Positions 8,601-16,208 of a DNA stretch of 42,278 nucleotides are shown piece by piece; the first letter of the stretch is position 1; every line of letters starts with the position of its first letter. This stretch comes from a virus, in the IMG/VR virus record IMGVR_UViG_3300027754_000183, positions 1 through 42,278 of that record; one strand, 5' to 3'. Both the position numbers and the translations under genes were made by a program. The notes below the pieces were generated by a model. The model saw only the letters and a list, made by a program, of their open reading frames with translations, did not search any database and was not told the DNA's origin.

Positions 8601-8865
8601 ACCTAAATTTGTAATGTTTAAAGCATCAAGCGGAACAACAGGTAATTGGGTTCTTTTAGATACATCAAGAGATACCTATAATATGGCAGTTAATGTATTA
8701 GAACCTGATGTTTCTGATGCTGAAGCAGTATTAAGCCCTATGATTGATATTCTTTCCAATGGATACAAAATTCGTAGGAGTAGTGCTGGCACAAACGGAA
8801 GTGGTAACACATACATTTATATGGCATTTGCCGAAAACCCTTTTAAGAACGCTTTAGCGAGGTAA
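5680..8865 (+). CDS. Large mosaic tail fibre: LamG-like, Gly-rich, SPRY-like domains
   Basis: A 1061-residue receptor-binding protein made of clear modules. Residues about 15-225 are a LamG/concanavalin-like sandwich (TTWTISTWVKRG, AWYNIVYVFD, KLYINGVQV), a fold that often binds sugars. Residues about 255-500 are a glycine-rich lattice (runs such as GGGGGYSGGGGAGG) similar to the receptor-tip domains of some phage adhesins. Residues about 560-700 are SPRY-like (KWYWEFVF, DVLMVAFDRDNSAIYFGKNG). Residues about 735-1061 hold three degenerate units, each with an (F/V)xPxxxxxK core (near 740-750, 870-880 and 972-981), like the DUF7483-type ends of environmental phage fibres. Start and stop are tightly packed with neighbours. 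This is the best candidate for the main host-range determinant. Confidence 0.75.
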   Translation: MSLAMAGSATSGYNLTKSLRFRSSASAYLNRTFGTPTSATTWTISTWVKRGQLGTEQVLFGVFNSATDYFYFGFDATDVLQIFDRPSGGGTNWLTTTQVFRDPAAWYNIVYVFDTTQTTSTNRQKLYINGVQVTSFSTQTPGTQNSVARWNASGNVSYIGRSGNSSGQAYIDMYQAELNFIDGLALTPSSFGSTNAATGVWQPAKYTGTYGANGFYLPFIDNSTTTSSITGNTGIGRDFSGNGNYWTTNNISLATGTYSSLTSGSGNYTVPAGVTSLSYLVVAGGGGGYSGGGGAGGLLFGTMAVTPGQTIAYSVGAGGTGGNYGSSINATNGTDTTFGALTAIGGGAGTSAGNNGNTGGSGSGGAGSGSGTTAGGAGTSGQGFAGGGNAGFIASPYPSGGGGGASAVGNNAANSTTSGAGGAGLTWINGSTYGGGGGGGTFSPSNPAGAGGSGGGGGGGSTGNGTAGTPNTGGGGGGSPLSAIGGAGGSGVIIVGYGSSVTYDSMTDVPTLTNPTTANYCVLNPLDQRSLIALSNANLHVQADSSGSWGQVRSTVAFPTTGKWYWEFVFNTGTNSFSTNGIGNSGTSLSLDYAPSSWANIYQFMGNGTLYANNTSSSYGSSLSSGDVLMVAFDRDNSAIYFGKNGTWFNSSNPATQTSPAASSISTSLTFFPMCGSVNASGGDINFGQQGFAYTPPTGFVALNTYNLPNSTVVKGNTVMDATTYAGTSATQSVTNTAGFKPDFIWVKNRTGANDNILFDSNRGSNGSYYYELISNGTVAENYYSPGNYGMVSAINSNGFTLASSNSNWNLSNATGNNYVGWQWQAGQGSSSSNTDGSITSTVSVSKPAGFSVVTYTGTGSNATVGHGLGVAPSMIIVKRRDAGSSGWSVYFITLAAGYILALQSTAAQANSAARFTTTLPTSTVFSIGTDSDLNASAGTYVAYCWTPIAGYSAFGSYTGNGSTDGPFIYTGFRPKFVMFKASSGTTGNWVLLDTSRDTYNMAVNVLEPDVSDAEAVLSPMIDILSNGYKIRRSSAGTNGSGNTYIYMAFAENPFKNALAR

Positions 8866-8867
8866 TT

Positions 8868-9374
8868 ATGTTTTATAAAGCACCGAACCAATACATTCAA
8901 GAAGGCAATGCTTTTGAAATTAATGGCAATCAATACCCTGCTAACTGGTTAAATTTATCCACTCCAGAAGAAAAGGCAGCTATTGGGTTAGAGGAAGTTA
9001 TTGCGACTAATCAACCAGCAAACGACACTTATTATTGGGTTAGTCAAACATTAAATGGCGCTTCTTTAACCTATACCAATACCCCAAAAGACCTTGATCC
9101 ATGCAAAGCTAATGTAGTAAATCAAACTAATGCAGCGGCTTATTCCATTCTTTTACCTACTGATTGGATGGTAGTTAAAGCCACTGAAACAAATACAACA
9201 GTACCGGATGCGTGGAATACTTGGCGGCAAACCATTCGTACTCAAGCTCAAAACTATGTTGCCTCTGTTAATGCTTGCACAACAATTGACCAACTAGCTG
9301 CGCTACCATCTGTGCAATGGGCTAGGGACCCTAATTATGTAGAACCCGTAGCACAAGAAGGAGAACAAGCATGA
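8868..9374 (+). CDS. Tail-fibre-assembly-like protein
   Basis: A 168-residue soluble protein directly after the large fibre, with a GAGG ribosome-binding site before its ATG. The N-terminal part (YIQEGNAFEINGNQYPANWL, STPEEKAAIGLEEV) and the Asn/Trp-rich middle resemble the small accessory proteins (DUF4376 type and fibre-assembly chaperones) coded after phage fibres. The helical part (about residues 100-155: AWNTWRQTIRTQAQNYVASV) is typical of those proteins. It likely helps fold or attach the preceding fibre. It ends with an ATGA overlap to the next fibre gene. The assignment rests on motif resemblance and gene order. Confidence 0.6.
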   Translation: MFYKAPNQYIQEGNAFEINGNQYPANWLNLSTPEEKAAIGLEEVIATNQPANDTYYWVSQTLNGASLTYTNTPKDLDPCKANVVNQTNAAAYSILLPTDWMVVKATETNTTVPDAWNTWRQTIRTQAQNYVASVNACTTIDQLAALPSVQWARDPNYVEPVAQEGEQA

Positions 9375-9952
9375 CCACAGTCATTAACGGCTCAAGCCCA
9401 TCTATAACATTTAGCGACTCAACCACTCAATCTACTGCTGGGTTAACTTCTTCTAGTTCTTTAAATGCTACAAATTTAACTAGCGGAACAGTTCCAGCCG
9501 CTAGATTACCAGCAGGTAGTGTATTGCAAGTAACTCAATACGTAAATACAACTCAATATTCTGGTAGTGGAACTGCAACAATTTTTTCAACCACATTTAC
9601 TCCAACCAGCGCAACAAGTAAGGTGTTATTAATTGTCTCTATTGCAATGGGGGCTTGGAATCCAAATGGCGGTATTCAAATCATAAGAAATGGAACATCA
9701 GTTCAAGATGCCGGTGGCACTTATGGTGGTGGGGCCGGTTACTATTCTTCAGATGAATTTATAGCTTCTGCTGGCTCATACGCACTGTATCCGTTTACAG
9801 TTATTTATTTAGATAGCCCAGGTACAACAAGCGCTATTACTTATGGAATAAAAGCAAACGGAACAACTGCATACTATGTAAATCAACCTGCAGTAGGCGC
9901 ATCATCGGGCTATGGTACAACTACAATTCAATTTTTGGAGATTGCAGCATGA
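9371..9952 (+). CDS. Tail fibre protein
   Basis: A 193-residue beta protein. The first 50 residues are a fibre stalk of the common kind (VINGSSPSITFSDSTTQST, then NATNLTSGTVPAARLPAGSV), the last part being a widely shared fibre linker. Residues about 55-190 form a compact C-terminal head (TATIFSTTFTPTSATSKVL, GGIQIIRNGTS, YALYPFTVIYLDSPG) of the type found at fibre tips. It begins inside the stop of the preceding assembly-like gene and ends inside the start of the next one (both ATGA), so the three are probably translated together. Receptor unknown. Confidence 0.65.
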   Translation: MTTVINGSSPSITFSDSTTQSTAGLTSSSSLNATNLTSGTVPAARLPAGSVLQVTQYVNTTQYSGSGTATIFSTTFTPTSATSKVLLIVSIAMGAWNPNGGIQIIRNGTSVQDAGGTYGGGAGYYSSDEFIASAGSYALYPFTVIYLDSPGTTSAITYGIKANGTTAYYVNQPAVGASSGYGTTTIQFLEIAA

Positions 9953-10218
9953 GTATATTTGTTAATGCAATTAGAAATCTAAGCCTAAATGCTTCTTGGG
10001 TATGTGTTGGGGCCGAGCTATATGAAAATATTGATTGGCAAGATAACGTTAATGCAAAACCAAGCAAAGAACAAGTGGAAGCTGAAATAACTAGATTACA
10101 GTCTATTGCTGATTCAGAAAATCAAGCACAAATAAACGCAAAGGCTTCTGCAATAGCTAAACTAACTGCGCTTGGTTTAACCCAAGATGAAGTAAAAGCG
10201 TTGGTAGGAATTAGATAA
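9949..10218 (+). CDS. Small tail-fibre-associated protein
   Basis: An 89-residue protein following a fibre gene with an ATGA overlap. The N-terminal half carries aromatic residues (SWVCVGAELYENIDWQD). The C-terminal half is helical and ends in a pattern (AIAKLTALGLTQDEVKALVG) common at the end of small phage proteins coded beside fibres. Charged helices with many Ala, Gln and Glu suggest a chaperone-like assembly role, as for the other two small proteins that alternate with fibres here (5085-5246 and 8868-9374). It ends with a TAATG overlap to the next gene. Confidence 0.6.
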   Translation: MSIFVNAIRNLSLNASWVCVGAELYENIDWQDNVNAKPSKEQVEAEITRLQSIADSENQAQINAKASAIAKLTALGLTQDEVKALVGIR

Positions 10219-10700
10219 TGTTTGGCTATGCAGCTTTTGCTCAACCTACTTTTGCTGGATTAGGCGGGAGCTATTACGCTGTTAATATTTTAGAGGCTTT
10301 AACTTTAGCTGACAATCAAGAAGGAATTCGTGTTCAAAATGCCGCTATATCAGAAGCAATTATTGCAATATCTGATATTGAATCAGTTATTGCTGCTTTT
10401 AGTTCTTCAATTACAGAAGTCATTACTGTAGCTGATAGTTCTTCTGCAATAGCAAGTTTTGTTAGTTCAATCTCTGAATCCATTACTTTGGCGGATTCTA
10501 TAAGCGCTTTAAGAACGGCTTATGGGGATGTTTCCGAGTCAATTACTGTTGCAAACGCCCAAATTACTACTGGATGGTTTAAAATTGATGATAGTCAAAT
10601 AGTAACGTGGGTTGCTGTTAACAACGTTCAAGGCAGCGGATGGACTCAAATAGACAATTCTGCAACGGTTGTTTGGACTCAAATTAATAATATTCAATAA
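10218..10700 (+). CDS. Repeat-containing virion protein
   Basis: A 160-residue protein with visible internal repeats. Residues about 22-115 hold five copies of a 20- to 21-residue unit around the motif (S/L)E(A/S/V)(I/L)xxADS, with the key Glu at residues 26, 46, 67, 87 and 107. Residues about 119-160 hold a second duplicated unit (GW-x-xID-S-x-V-W-x-x-NN-Q). Such alternating hydrophobic and small residues suggest a repetitive beta or trimeric stalk. Similar repeats are found in structural proteins of environmental phages. It lies between fibre genes, so a stalk or connecting fibre element is likely. No enzyme motif is visible. Confidence 0.6.
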   Translation: MFGYAAFAQPTFAGLGGSYYAVNILEALTLADNQEGIRVQNAAISEAIIAISDIESVIAAFSSSITEVITVADSSSAIASFVSSISESITLADSISALRTAYGDVSESITVANAQITTGWFKIDDSQIVTWVAVNNVQGSGWTQIDNSATVVWTQINNIQ

Positions 10701-10708
10701 GGAAAATT

Positions 10709-11800
10709 ATGGCATCTACTTACTCACCATCGCTACGGCTTGAACTTATTGGGGACGGAGACCAATCTGGTATTTGGGGCCAAACTACCAACAATAACCT
10801 AGGCGGATTAATAGAACAGGCGGTTTCTGGGGTTGTTACCATTACCATGCTTGACGCTACCTACACCATGTCTAACTTCAACGGTGTGGTTGATGAGGCT
10901 AGAAATCAAGTTTTGATGGTTAACGGCACAAATACTGCAGTGCGCAATTTAATTGCCCCGTTGGTTGAAAAAACATATGTTGTTCAAAACAACACTACAG
11001 GTGGCTATGCTATACAGATTATTGGTTCTAGTGGACTGGGTGTAACAATCCCTAATGGCATTGCAGCGTACGTATATTGTGACGGCATTAACTTCTACAA
11101 CGCTATTAGCGGTTCTGTAGGCAACTTTGCAGTTAACGGCAATTTATCGGTAACAGGCACAACCGCTTTAACAGGCGCTTTAACGGCTACTACGGCAGCT
11201 TTTTCAGGTGCAATCTCTTCGGTATCTCCAACGTTTACAGGAACCCCACTAGCGCCGACAGCTACTGCAGGGACTAATACAACTCAAATAGCAACTACAG
11301 CTTTTGTGTTATCTAACGGCGCTCCTACAGGCGGTTTGATTATGTGGGGTACAGGAACTGCTCCTTCTGGATGGCTACTTTGTGCTGGCGCTGCGGTGAA
11401 TAGAACTACATACGCCGCACTTTTTGCGGTGATTGGTACGACCTTTGGGGTTGGTGATGGCTCTACTACGTTTAATTTGCCTGACTACACAAATCGTATG
11501 CCATACGGAACAACTGTTGGATCTACGGGCGGTTCTGCAACTACAACACTAATTACGGCTAACTTGCCAGCCCATACCCACAATAACACTATTACAGACC
11601 CCGGACACTTCCACAATGCCACCAGTACAACTGGAGCAAATATTAACTGGGTTGGCACAGGCGGTGCCGCCGTTCTTGTAAATAGCGTAACAAGCACAGC
11701 TACTACTGGCGTTACTATTACTAATGCGTCAGCTGGTTCTGGCACTGCAGCAACTACAATTTCACCATACCTTGGTATTAATTTCATTATTAAGACTTAA
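10709..11800 (+). CDS. Short tail fibre with phage collar domain
   Basis: A 363-residue fibre. The N-terminus (YSPSLRLELIGDGDQSGIWG, NNNLGGLIEQAV) is a conserved particle-attachment opening found on many phage fibres. Residues about 140-200 are a repetitive shaft (PTFTGTPLAPTATAGTN, TQIATTAFV). Residues about 206-266 are the phage tail collar domain (GLIMWGTGTAPSGWLLCAGA, FNLPDYTNRMPYG), known from T4 gp12-type short fibres. After it come two HxH motifs (H289/H291 in PAHTHNN, H300/H302 in GHFHN), the metal-binding pattern that stabilises trimeric fibre tips in that family. An AAGGAAAATT ribosome-binding site precedes the ATG. The role is adsorption; this is one of the firmest calls in the fibre region. 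Confidence 0.85.
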   Translation: MASTYSPSLRLELIGDGDQSGIWGQTTNNNLGGLIEQAVSGVVTITMLDATYTMSNFNGVVDEARNQVLMVNGTNTAVRNLIAPLVEKTYVVQNNTTGGYAIQIIGSSGLGVTIPNGIAAYVYCDGINFYNAISGSVGNFAVNGNLSVTGTTALTGALTATTAAFSGAISSVSPTFTGTPLAPTATAGTNTTQIATTAFVLSNGAPTGGLIMWGTGTAPSGWLLCAGAAVNRTTYAALFAVIGTTFGVGDGSTTFNLPDYTNRMPYGTTVGSTGGSATTTLITANLPAHTHNNTITDPGHFHNATSTTGANINWVGTGGAAVLVNSVTSTATTGVTITNASAGSGTAATTISPYLGINFIIKT

Positions 11801-11820
11801 TAAGGTGCAAACAGTGAGAT

Positions 11821-12267
11821 ATGTCAGACCCGTTTGGAATAACCGATGGTGTTAAATCCGTTACTAGTTCAATTAATGAATCGGTAAAGGCTAGTCAAGA
11901 ACTATCTAAAGCAATTGACGGGGTATTAGAAGTAGCAGACAAAGCAGCAAAAGACAGAACAGCAGCAAGAAAAAAAGCTAGACAGGTTAATCCTGATACT
12001 ACGACAATTATTGAAGCGGTTGATGAGTGGCAAAGACTTTTAATAGCACGGCAGTCAGAAGCAAAGATTCAAGAACAAATAACCAAGAAGTATGGCAGTC
12101 ACGCTTGGGAAGAAATACAAGGTATTAAAGCTAGAAAGCAATGGGAAGATAAACAAGATAGGTATTTAGAACAGCATGACAGGCGGGTTATGAAAAGCGT
12201 AATGTTGCTTTGTTATATATTTGCTGGTTGGATTTCGTATGAATTAACTTGGGGTATATGGAGATAA
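11821..12267 (+). CDS. Membrane-anchored lysis-cassette protein, unknown class
   Basis: A 148-residue protein: a long charged helical region (residues about 15-120, probably coiled coil, with many Lys/Glu/Ala) and a single C-terminal hydrophobic segment at about residues 125-142 (VMLLCYIFAGWISYELTW). There is no signal peptide. It lies directly before the holin and endolysin genes, 1 base from the holin start. Its topology, with a large soluble head and one C-terminal membrane anchor, fits an accessory of the lysis cassette, such as a holin partner or an unusual spanin-like protein, but no known spanin motif is visible. The ribosome-binding site (GTGAG) is modest. Confidence 0.5.
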   Translation: MSDPFGITDGVKSVTSSINESVKASQELSKAIDGVLEVADKAAKDRTAARKKARQVNPDTTTIIEAVDEWQRLLIARQSEAKIQEQITKKYGSHAWEEIQGIKARKQWEDKQDRYLEQHDRRVMKSVMLLCYIFAGWISYELTWGIWR

Positions 12268-12268
12268 T

Positions 12269-12679
12269 ATGTTTGGAGTAGATGACATCATTAGTGTAGG
12301 GATGAAAATCCTAGACAAAGTTATACCTGATCCAGCCGCTAAAGCTGAAGCACAAGCTAAGTTGCTAGAAATACAACAACAAGGCAGGATGGCTGAGTTG
12401 CAAGCAGATAGCGTAGAGGCCCAAGAACTTACTAAGCGTCAAGAAGCAGATATGGCTTCCGACTCTACGCTATCTAAGAACATCCGCCCAGCTACCCTTG
12501 TATTTATATTGGTTGTCTATTCCACTTTTGCAATGATGTCGGCGTGGGATATAGAGGTAAACAACAACTATGTAGAGTTGCTTGGGCAGTGGGGTATGCT
12601 GATTATGTCATTTTATTTTGGCGGGCGTACCCTTGAGAAAATTATGGATATGAAGAGGGGTAAAGATGAGTCTAAGTAA
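12269..12679 (+). CDS. Holin, GTA-type 3TM family
   Basis: A 136-residue protein with the GTA_holin_3TM pattern: VIPDPAAKAEAQAKLLEIQ at residues 18-36, a charged helix, EADMASDSTLSKNIRPATL at about 59-77, then hydrophobic segments at about 75-93 and 103-118. Proteins of this family form membrane lesions that release or activate the endolysin at the end of infection. The C-terminus is basic and cytoplasmic-looking (MKRGKDESK). The gene overlaps the endolysin start by 14 bases, a usual holin-endolysin arrangement. The family call is firm; I see two clear hydrophobic segments, a third is not obvious. Confidence 0.8.
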   Translation: MFGVDDIISVGMKILDKVIPDPAAKAEAQAKLLEIQQQGRMAELQADSVEAQELTKRQEADMASDSTLSKNIRPATLVFILVVYSTFAMMSAWDIEVNNNYVELLGQWGMLIMSFYFGGRTLEKIMDMKRGKDESK

Positions 12680-13256
12680 TGCCCTAACCGTCCTTGGTAT
12701 TGACCTCAAATGGAAAGAACCTTTACAGGCTACCTTTGATAAGTACGATATTAATAGCCCTAGACGTCAAGCTGCGTTTTTGGGGCAGTGTGCTCACGAG
12801 TCTGGTAACTTTAAAACTCTGCAGGAAAACCTTAACTACAGCGCCGAGGGGCTTATGAAAACCTGGCCTTCTAGGTTCCCAACTTTAGAATATGCCAATC
12901 AATACGCACGGCAGCCAGCTAAGATTGCTGGTAAAGTATATAACGGACGCTTAGGCAATACTAGCGAGGAAGAGGCTGCTAAGTATTTGGGCAGGGGGCT
13001 TATCCAGTTAACAGGCAAAGAAAACTATGAACGATGCGGAGTGGCTATTGGCGTTGACCTTTTATCTGACCCTACTTTACTGTTAGATCCACGATATGCA
13101 GCTATGTCGGCAGGATGGTTCTGGAACAAAAAAGGACTAAACGAATTGGCTGACCAACAAGAGCACGGCATGATTACAAAACGTATTAATGGCGGCACCT
13201 TGGGGCTAGATGATAGAATTGCTAAAACAACCAAAGCAGCGCAAGCATTAGGGTAA
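12666..13256 (+). CDS. Endolysin, glycoside hydrolase family 19
   Basis: A 196-residue muralytic enzyme of the GH19 (chitinase class I-like) lysozyme group, which cuts the glycan strands of peptidoglycan. Visible family features are FLGQCAHESGNF at residues 38-49 with the catalytic-type Glu45, NYSAEGLMKTWPSRF, the KVYNGRLGNT segment, YLGRGLIQLTGKENY at 107-121, and the C-terminal SAGWFWNKKGLNELAD and TKRINGG. There is no signal peptide or membrane segment, so it needs the holin coded just before it. A GAGGGGTAAAG ribosome-binding site lies within the holin gene. Length is normal for phage GH19 endolysins without an added binding domain. Confidence 0.9.
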   Translation: MSLSNALTVLGIDLKWKEPLQATFDKYDINSPRRQAAFLGQCAHESGNFKTLQENLNYSAEGLMKTWPSRFPTLEYANQYARQPAKIAGKVYNGRLGNTSEEEAAKYLGRGLIQLTGKENYERCGVAIGVDLLSDPTLLLDPRYAAMSAGWFWNKKGLNELADQQEHGMITKRINGGTLGLDDRIAKTTKAAQALG

Positions 13257-13262
13257 ACCAGT

Positions 13263-15497
13263 ATGCCATTACAAAAACTAGTCTTTAAACCCGGTATAAA
13301 CAAAGAGGGTACAAACTACACTAACGAAGGTGGTTGGTTTGACTGCGATAAAGTACGGTTTCGTTCTGGTAATGCAGAAAAAATCGGTGGGTGGACTCGT
13401 CTATCTAATGATACATATCAAGGCACAGCTCGTGCTCTTTGGAACTGGGGTACTTTGGCTGGGGCTAACTTACTAGGTGTTGGTACTCACCTTAAGTATT
13501 ACATTGAGCAAGGCGGTGAATATAACGACGTAACGCCTCTTAGAGCTACTTACACAACTAGTACAAGCCCTAGTACTAACAACATGTTCTCTACAACAAA
13601 TGGCTCTAATGTTGTTACTGTAACGCTTTCTGGTTATGGTGGGGAAAATAACGATTTTGTTACTATTTCTGGTTCTACTGCGGTTGGTGGTATTCCTGCC
13701 GCAGAATTAAATATTGAGCAACAGATAACATACGTATCTACCAGTCAATTTACGTTTACTACAACAACCGCCGCTACCTCTACCGTGGCTGCTGGTGGTG
13801 GCACTGCTATTACCGCTGCGTTTCAAATTAATACTGGTTTGGATGTTGAGATTTCGGGTACTGGATGGGGTGCAGGTACTTGGCCTTCTTACGTTGATAC
13901 AACCCTTACTAACCCGTTTACAGCCGCTAGTGCAGGGGTTTCTGTTCTTACGGTTACTAAAACAGCGCACGGTTTAACTACTGGTGATTATGTGTATTTT
14001 TCTAGTATTTCTGCAAATGCTTGCGGTATAAACCGACTTGTACTTCAAAAGGCATTTCCAATAACTAATACTGGGGCTAATACTTTTACTATATCTACAG
14101 TCATAGGTTCTAACACTTACACAACATCTTCTACAGCAGCTTCTGGTGGCACTGTGGTTATTAATACTCCTGTAGCTCCAGTTCGTGGGTGGGGTGCGGT
14201 AGCTAGCGTTGGTATTGCACAGCAATTACGCTTATGGACTAACGACAACTTTGGTCAGGACTTGGTTCTTGCTCCTCGTGGGGGTGAAATTTATTACTGG
14301 GTACCAACAGGTCAAACATATCCAAGTGGCGCTGTTGGAGGGCTTGGTACTAGAGCACAGCAGTTATCAGTAGAATCAACCGCAGCGGGGTACTCAGGAC
14401 AGTTTGTACCTAATAGCACCAACCAAATTATTGGTTCAGCAATTCAACGTTTTGTTGTAGCTTTTGGCGCTAATCCGTACGACCCTGCAAATGCTAATAA
14501 TGCTTTTGATCCGCTATTAGTTCGTTGGTCAGATCAAGAAAACCCGTATGAGTGGGTACCAGCAATAACAAACCAGTCTGGTGAATACCGCCTTAATATT
14601 GGTTCTTTTATTGTATGCGCACGTTCAACCCGTCAAGAGATATTGGTTTGGTCTGATGCTGCACTTTACTCCATGCAATACCTTGGACCTCCTTATATTT
14701 GGGGTTTTCAATTATTACAAGACAACATATCTATCATGGGACCAAATGCGTCTATCACGGTTAATAACGTAACTTACTGGATGGGTACGGATAAATTTTA
14801 TCGTTATAACGGACGTGTAGAAACTTTACCATGTGCACTGCGTCAATACGTCTATCAAGATATTAATCAAAATCAAAACTTCCAAGTATTTGCTGGCTCT
14901 ATTGAAGGGTATAACGAAATTTGGTGGTTTTATTGTTCTGCTGACAGCAACACTATTGATCGCTACATTATTTACGATTATCTAGATGATGTCTGGGCTT
15001 ATGGCACTATGAGCCGCACTGCGTGGTTAGACTCAGGTTTACGTACATTTCCAATGGGCGCTGATACTGTTAATTACCGAATTCTTTATCATGAAAATGG
15101 TGTTGATGATGTATCAGGATTAACCCCTGAGCCTATTGTGTCGTATATACAGTCCTCTGATTTTGATATTGGTGATGGATATAACTTTGGGTTTGTCTGG
15201 CGCATATTACCAGACTTGACTTTTAACGGTTCTAGTGCAAATTTACCAGAAGTTACTATGGTGGTATTGCCTCGTGTTAACGCAGGAACAGCTTATGGAA
15301 CGCCTAATGCTCCTGGAGTAGCAAGCACACAAAACTACACAGCTCAAAAAACTTATGCGGTGCAACAATTTACTGGGCAGGTCTATACTCGGATTAGAGG
15401 TAGGCAGATGGCATTTAGAATTGAATCTACTGGGTTAGGTGTTGCTTGGCAAATGGGTTATCCACGTATTGATATAAGACCAGACGGACGCAGATAA
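13263..15497 (+). CDS. Tail nozzle / tail-tubular-B-like protein
   Basis: A 744-residue virion protein. The opening (FKPGINKEGTNYTNEGGWFD, then CDKVRFRSGNAEKIGGWTRL) and the later segments (GTARALWNWGTLAGANLLGV, RWSDQENPYEWVP, DNISIMGPNASITVNNVTYW, GYNEIWWFYCSADSNTIDRY) form the beta-propeller-like pattern of podoviral nozzle proteins related in role to T7 gp12 and P22 gp10. These proteins close the tail tip and hold the packaged DNA. Residues about 95-290 contain Thr/Ser-rich inserts (TKTAHGLTTGDYVYFSSI) that look like added beta modules. The gene follows the endolysin and abuts the next gene with a TAATG overlap. Nozzle role likely; exact homology needs profile search. Confidence 0.7.
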   Translation: MPLQKLVFKPGINKEGTNYTNEGGWFDCDKVRFRSGNAEKIGGWTRLSNDTYQGTARALWNWGTLAGANLLGVGTHLKYYIEQGGEYNDVTPLRATYTTSTSPSTNNMFSTTNGSNVVTVTLSGYGGENNDFVTISGSTAVGGIPAAELNIEQQITYVSTSQFTFTTTTAATSTVAAGGGTAITAAFQINTGLDVEISGTGWGAGTWPSYVDTTLTNPFTAASAGVSVLTVTKTAHGLTTGDYVYFSSISANACGINRLVLQKAFPITNTGANTFTISTVIGSNTYTTSSTAASGGTVVINTPVAPVRGWGAVASVGIAQQLRLWTNDNFGQDLVLAPRGGEIYYWVPTGQTYPSGAVGGLGTRAQQLSVESTAAGYSGQFVPNSTNQIIGSAIQRFVVAFGANPYDPANANNAFDPLLVRWSDQENPYEWVPAITNQSGEYRLNIGSFIVCARSTRQEILVWSDAALYSMQYLGPPYIWGFQLLQDNISIMGPNASITVNNVTYWMGTDKFYRYNGRVETLPCALRQYVYQDINQNQNFQVFAGSIEGYNEIWWFYCSADSNTIDRYIIYDYLDDVWAYGTMSRTAWLDSGLRTFPMGADTVNYRILYHENGVDDVSGLTPEPIVSYIQSSDFDIGDGYNFGFVWRILPDLTFNGSSANLPEVTMVVLPRVNAGTAYGTPNAPGVASTQNYTAQKTYAVQQFTGQVYTRIRGRQMAFRIESTGLGVAWQMGYPRIDIRPDGRR

Positions 15498-16171
15498 TGG
15501 CACTTAATAGATCCGCACCAATTCGCCCTTCAAAGGCACCCAACTTACCCAACGCTCCAATACAAGGGTATAACGCTAACTACTTTGACCAATACTCCAA
15601 CGTACTACGTTTGTACTTTAACCAGATAGATAACTTTGGGGCAAGTCTTTTAAACGGTTCTGGTGGTGGTTCGCTTACTTTCCCTTATGGTGCATTTTCT
15701 AGCACTCAAACCCAAACAGCGGCATCAAATACGGCTACCGCATTTACTTTTAATACTACTGATTTTGCCAATGGGTTTTCTATTGTCAGCAATTCTAGAA
15801 TAACTCCTGACTATGCGGCCCTTTATAACCTTCAGTTTAGTATTCAAGTTAAAAGCCTTTCTAGTGCTACAGAAGACGTATATGTATGGTTTAGACAATA
15901 TACAGCAGCAACAGCTACTTTAGCCGATATCCCAGTATCAAATAGTCTTATTGGTTTATTAGCAAGAAAAGGTCCTGGAGACCCAAATCATGGTGTTTTT
16001 GGTTGGAATTTTTATGTTTCTTTGGCAGTTGGCGATTATGTGCAAGTAATGTGGTCAACTTCAAACGGCACAGATGTTACTGTCCCCTATCTTCCCGCCA
16101 GCGGTAGCCCTACTAAACCTGCTACACCATCGGTAATCGCAACAATGACCTTTGTATCGGCGCAATATTAA
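15497..16171 (+). CDS. Tail protein next to nozzle gene
   Basis: A 224-residue protein. Residues 1-60 (RPSKAPNLPNAPIQGYNANY, FDQYSNVLRLYFNQIDNF) look like a particle-binding segment shared by several phage tail proteins. Residues about 65-224 form one beta sandwich (PYGAFSSTQTQTA, DYAALYNLQFSIQVKSLSS, DVYVWFRQYTAATATLADIP, VQVMWSTSNGTDVTVPYLP), similar to small jelly-roll domains of fibres. Its TAATG overlap with the nozzle gene suggests joint production. It may decorate the nozzle or form a secondary fibre. No catalytic residues are visible. Confidence 0.6.
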   Translation: MALNRSAPIRPSKAPNLPNAPIQGYNANYFDQYSNVLRLYFNQIDNFGASLLNGSGGGSLTFPYGAFSSTQTQTAASNTATAFTFNTTDFANGFSIVSNSRITPDYAALYNLQFSIQVKSLSSATEDVYVWFRQYTAATATLADIPVSNSLIGLLARKGPGDPNHGVFGWNFYVSLAVGDYVQVMWSTSNGTDVTVPYLPASGSPTKPATPSVIATMTFVSAQY

Positions 16172-16208
16172 TGTTAAAATCAACCAAATCTATTCCCAAG
16201 GGGCAAGT

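Noticed and set aside
9371-11800. Diversity-generating retroelement acting on the fibre genes
   Set aside because: No reverse transcriptase gene or template repeat with adenine-rich variation was seen in the window.
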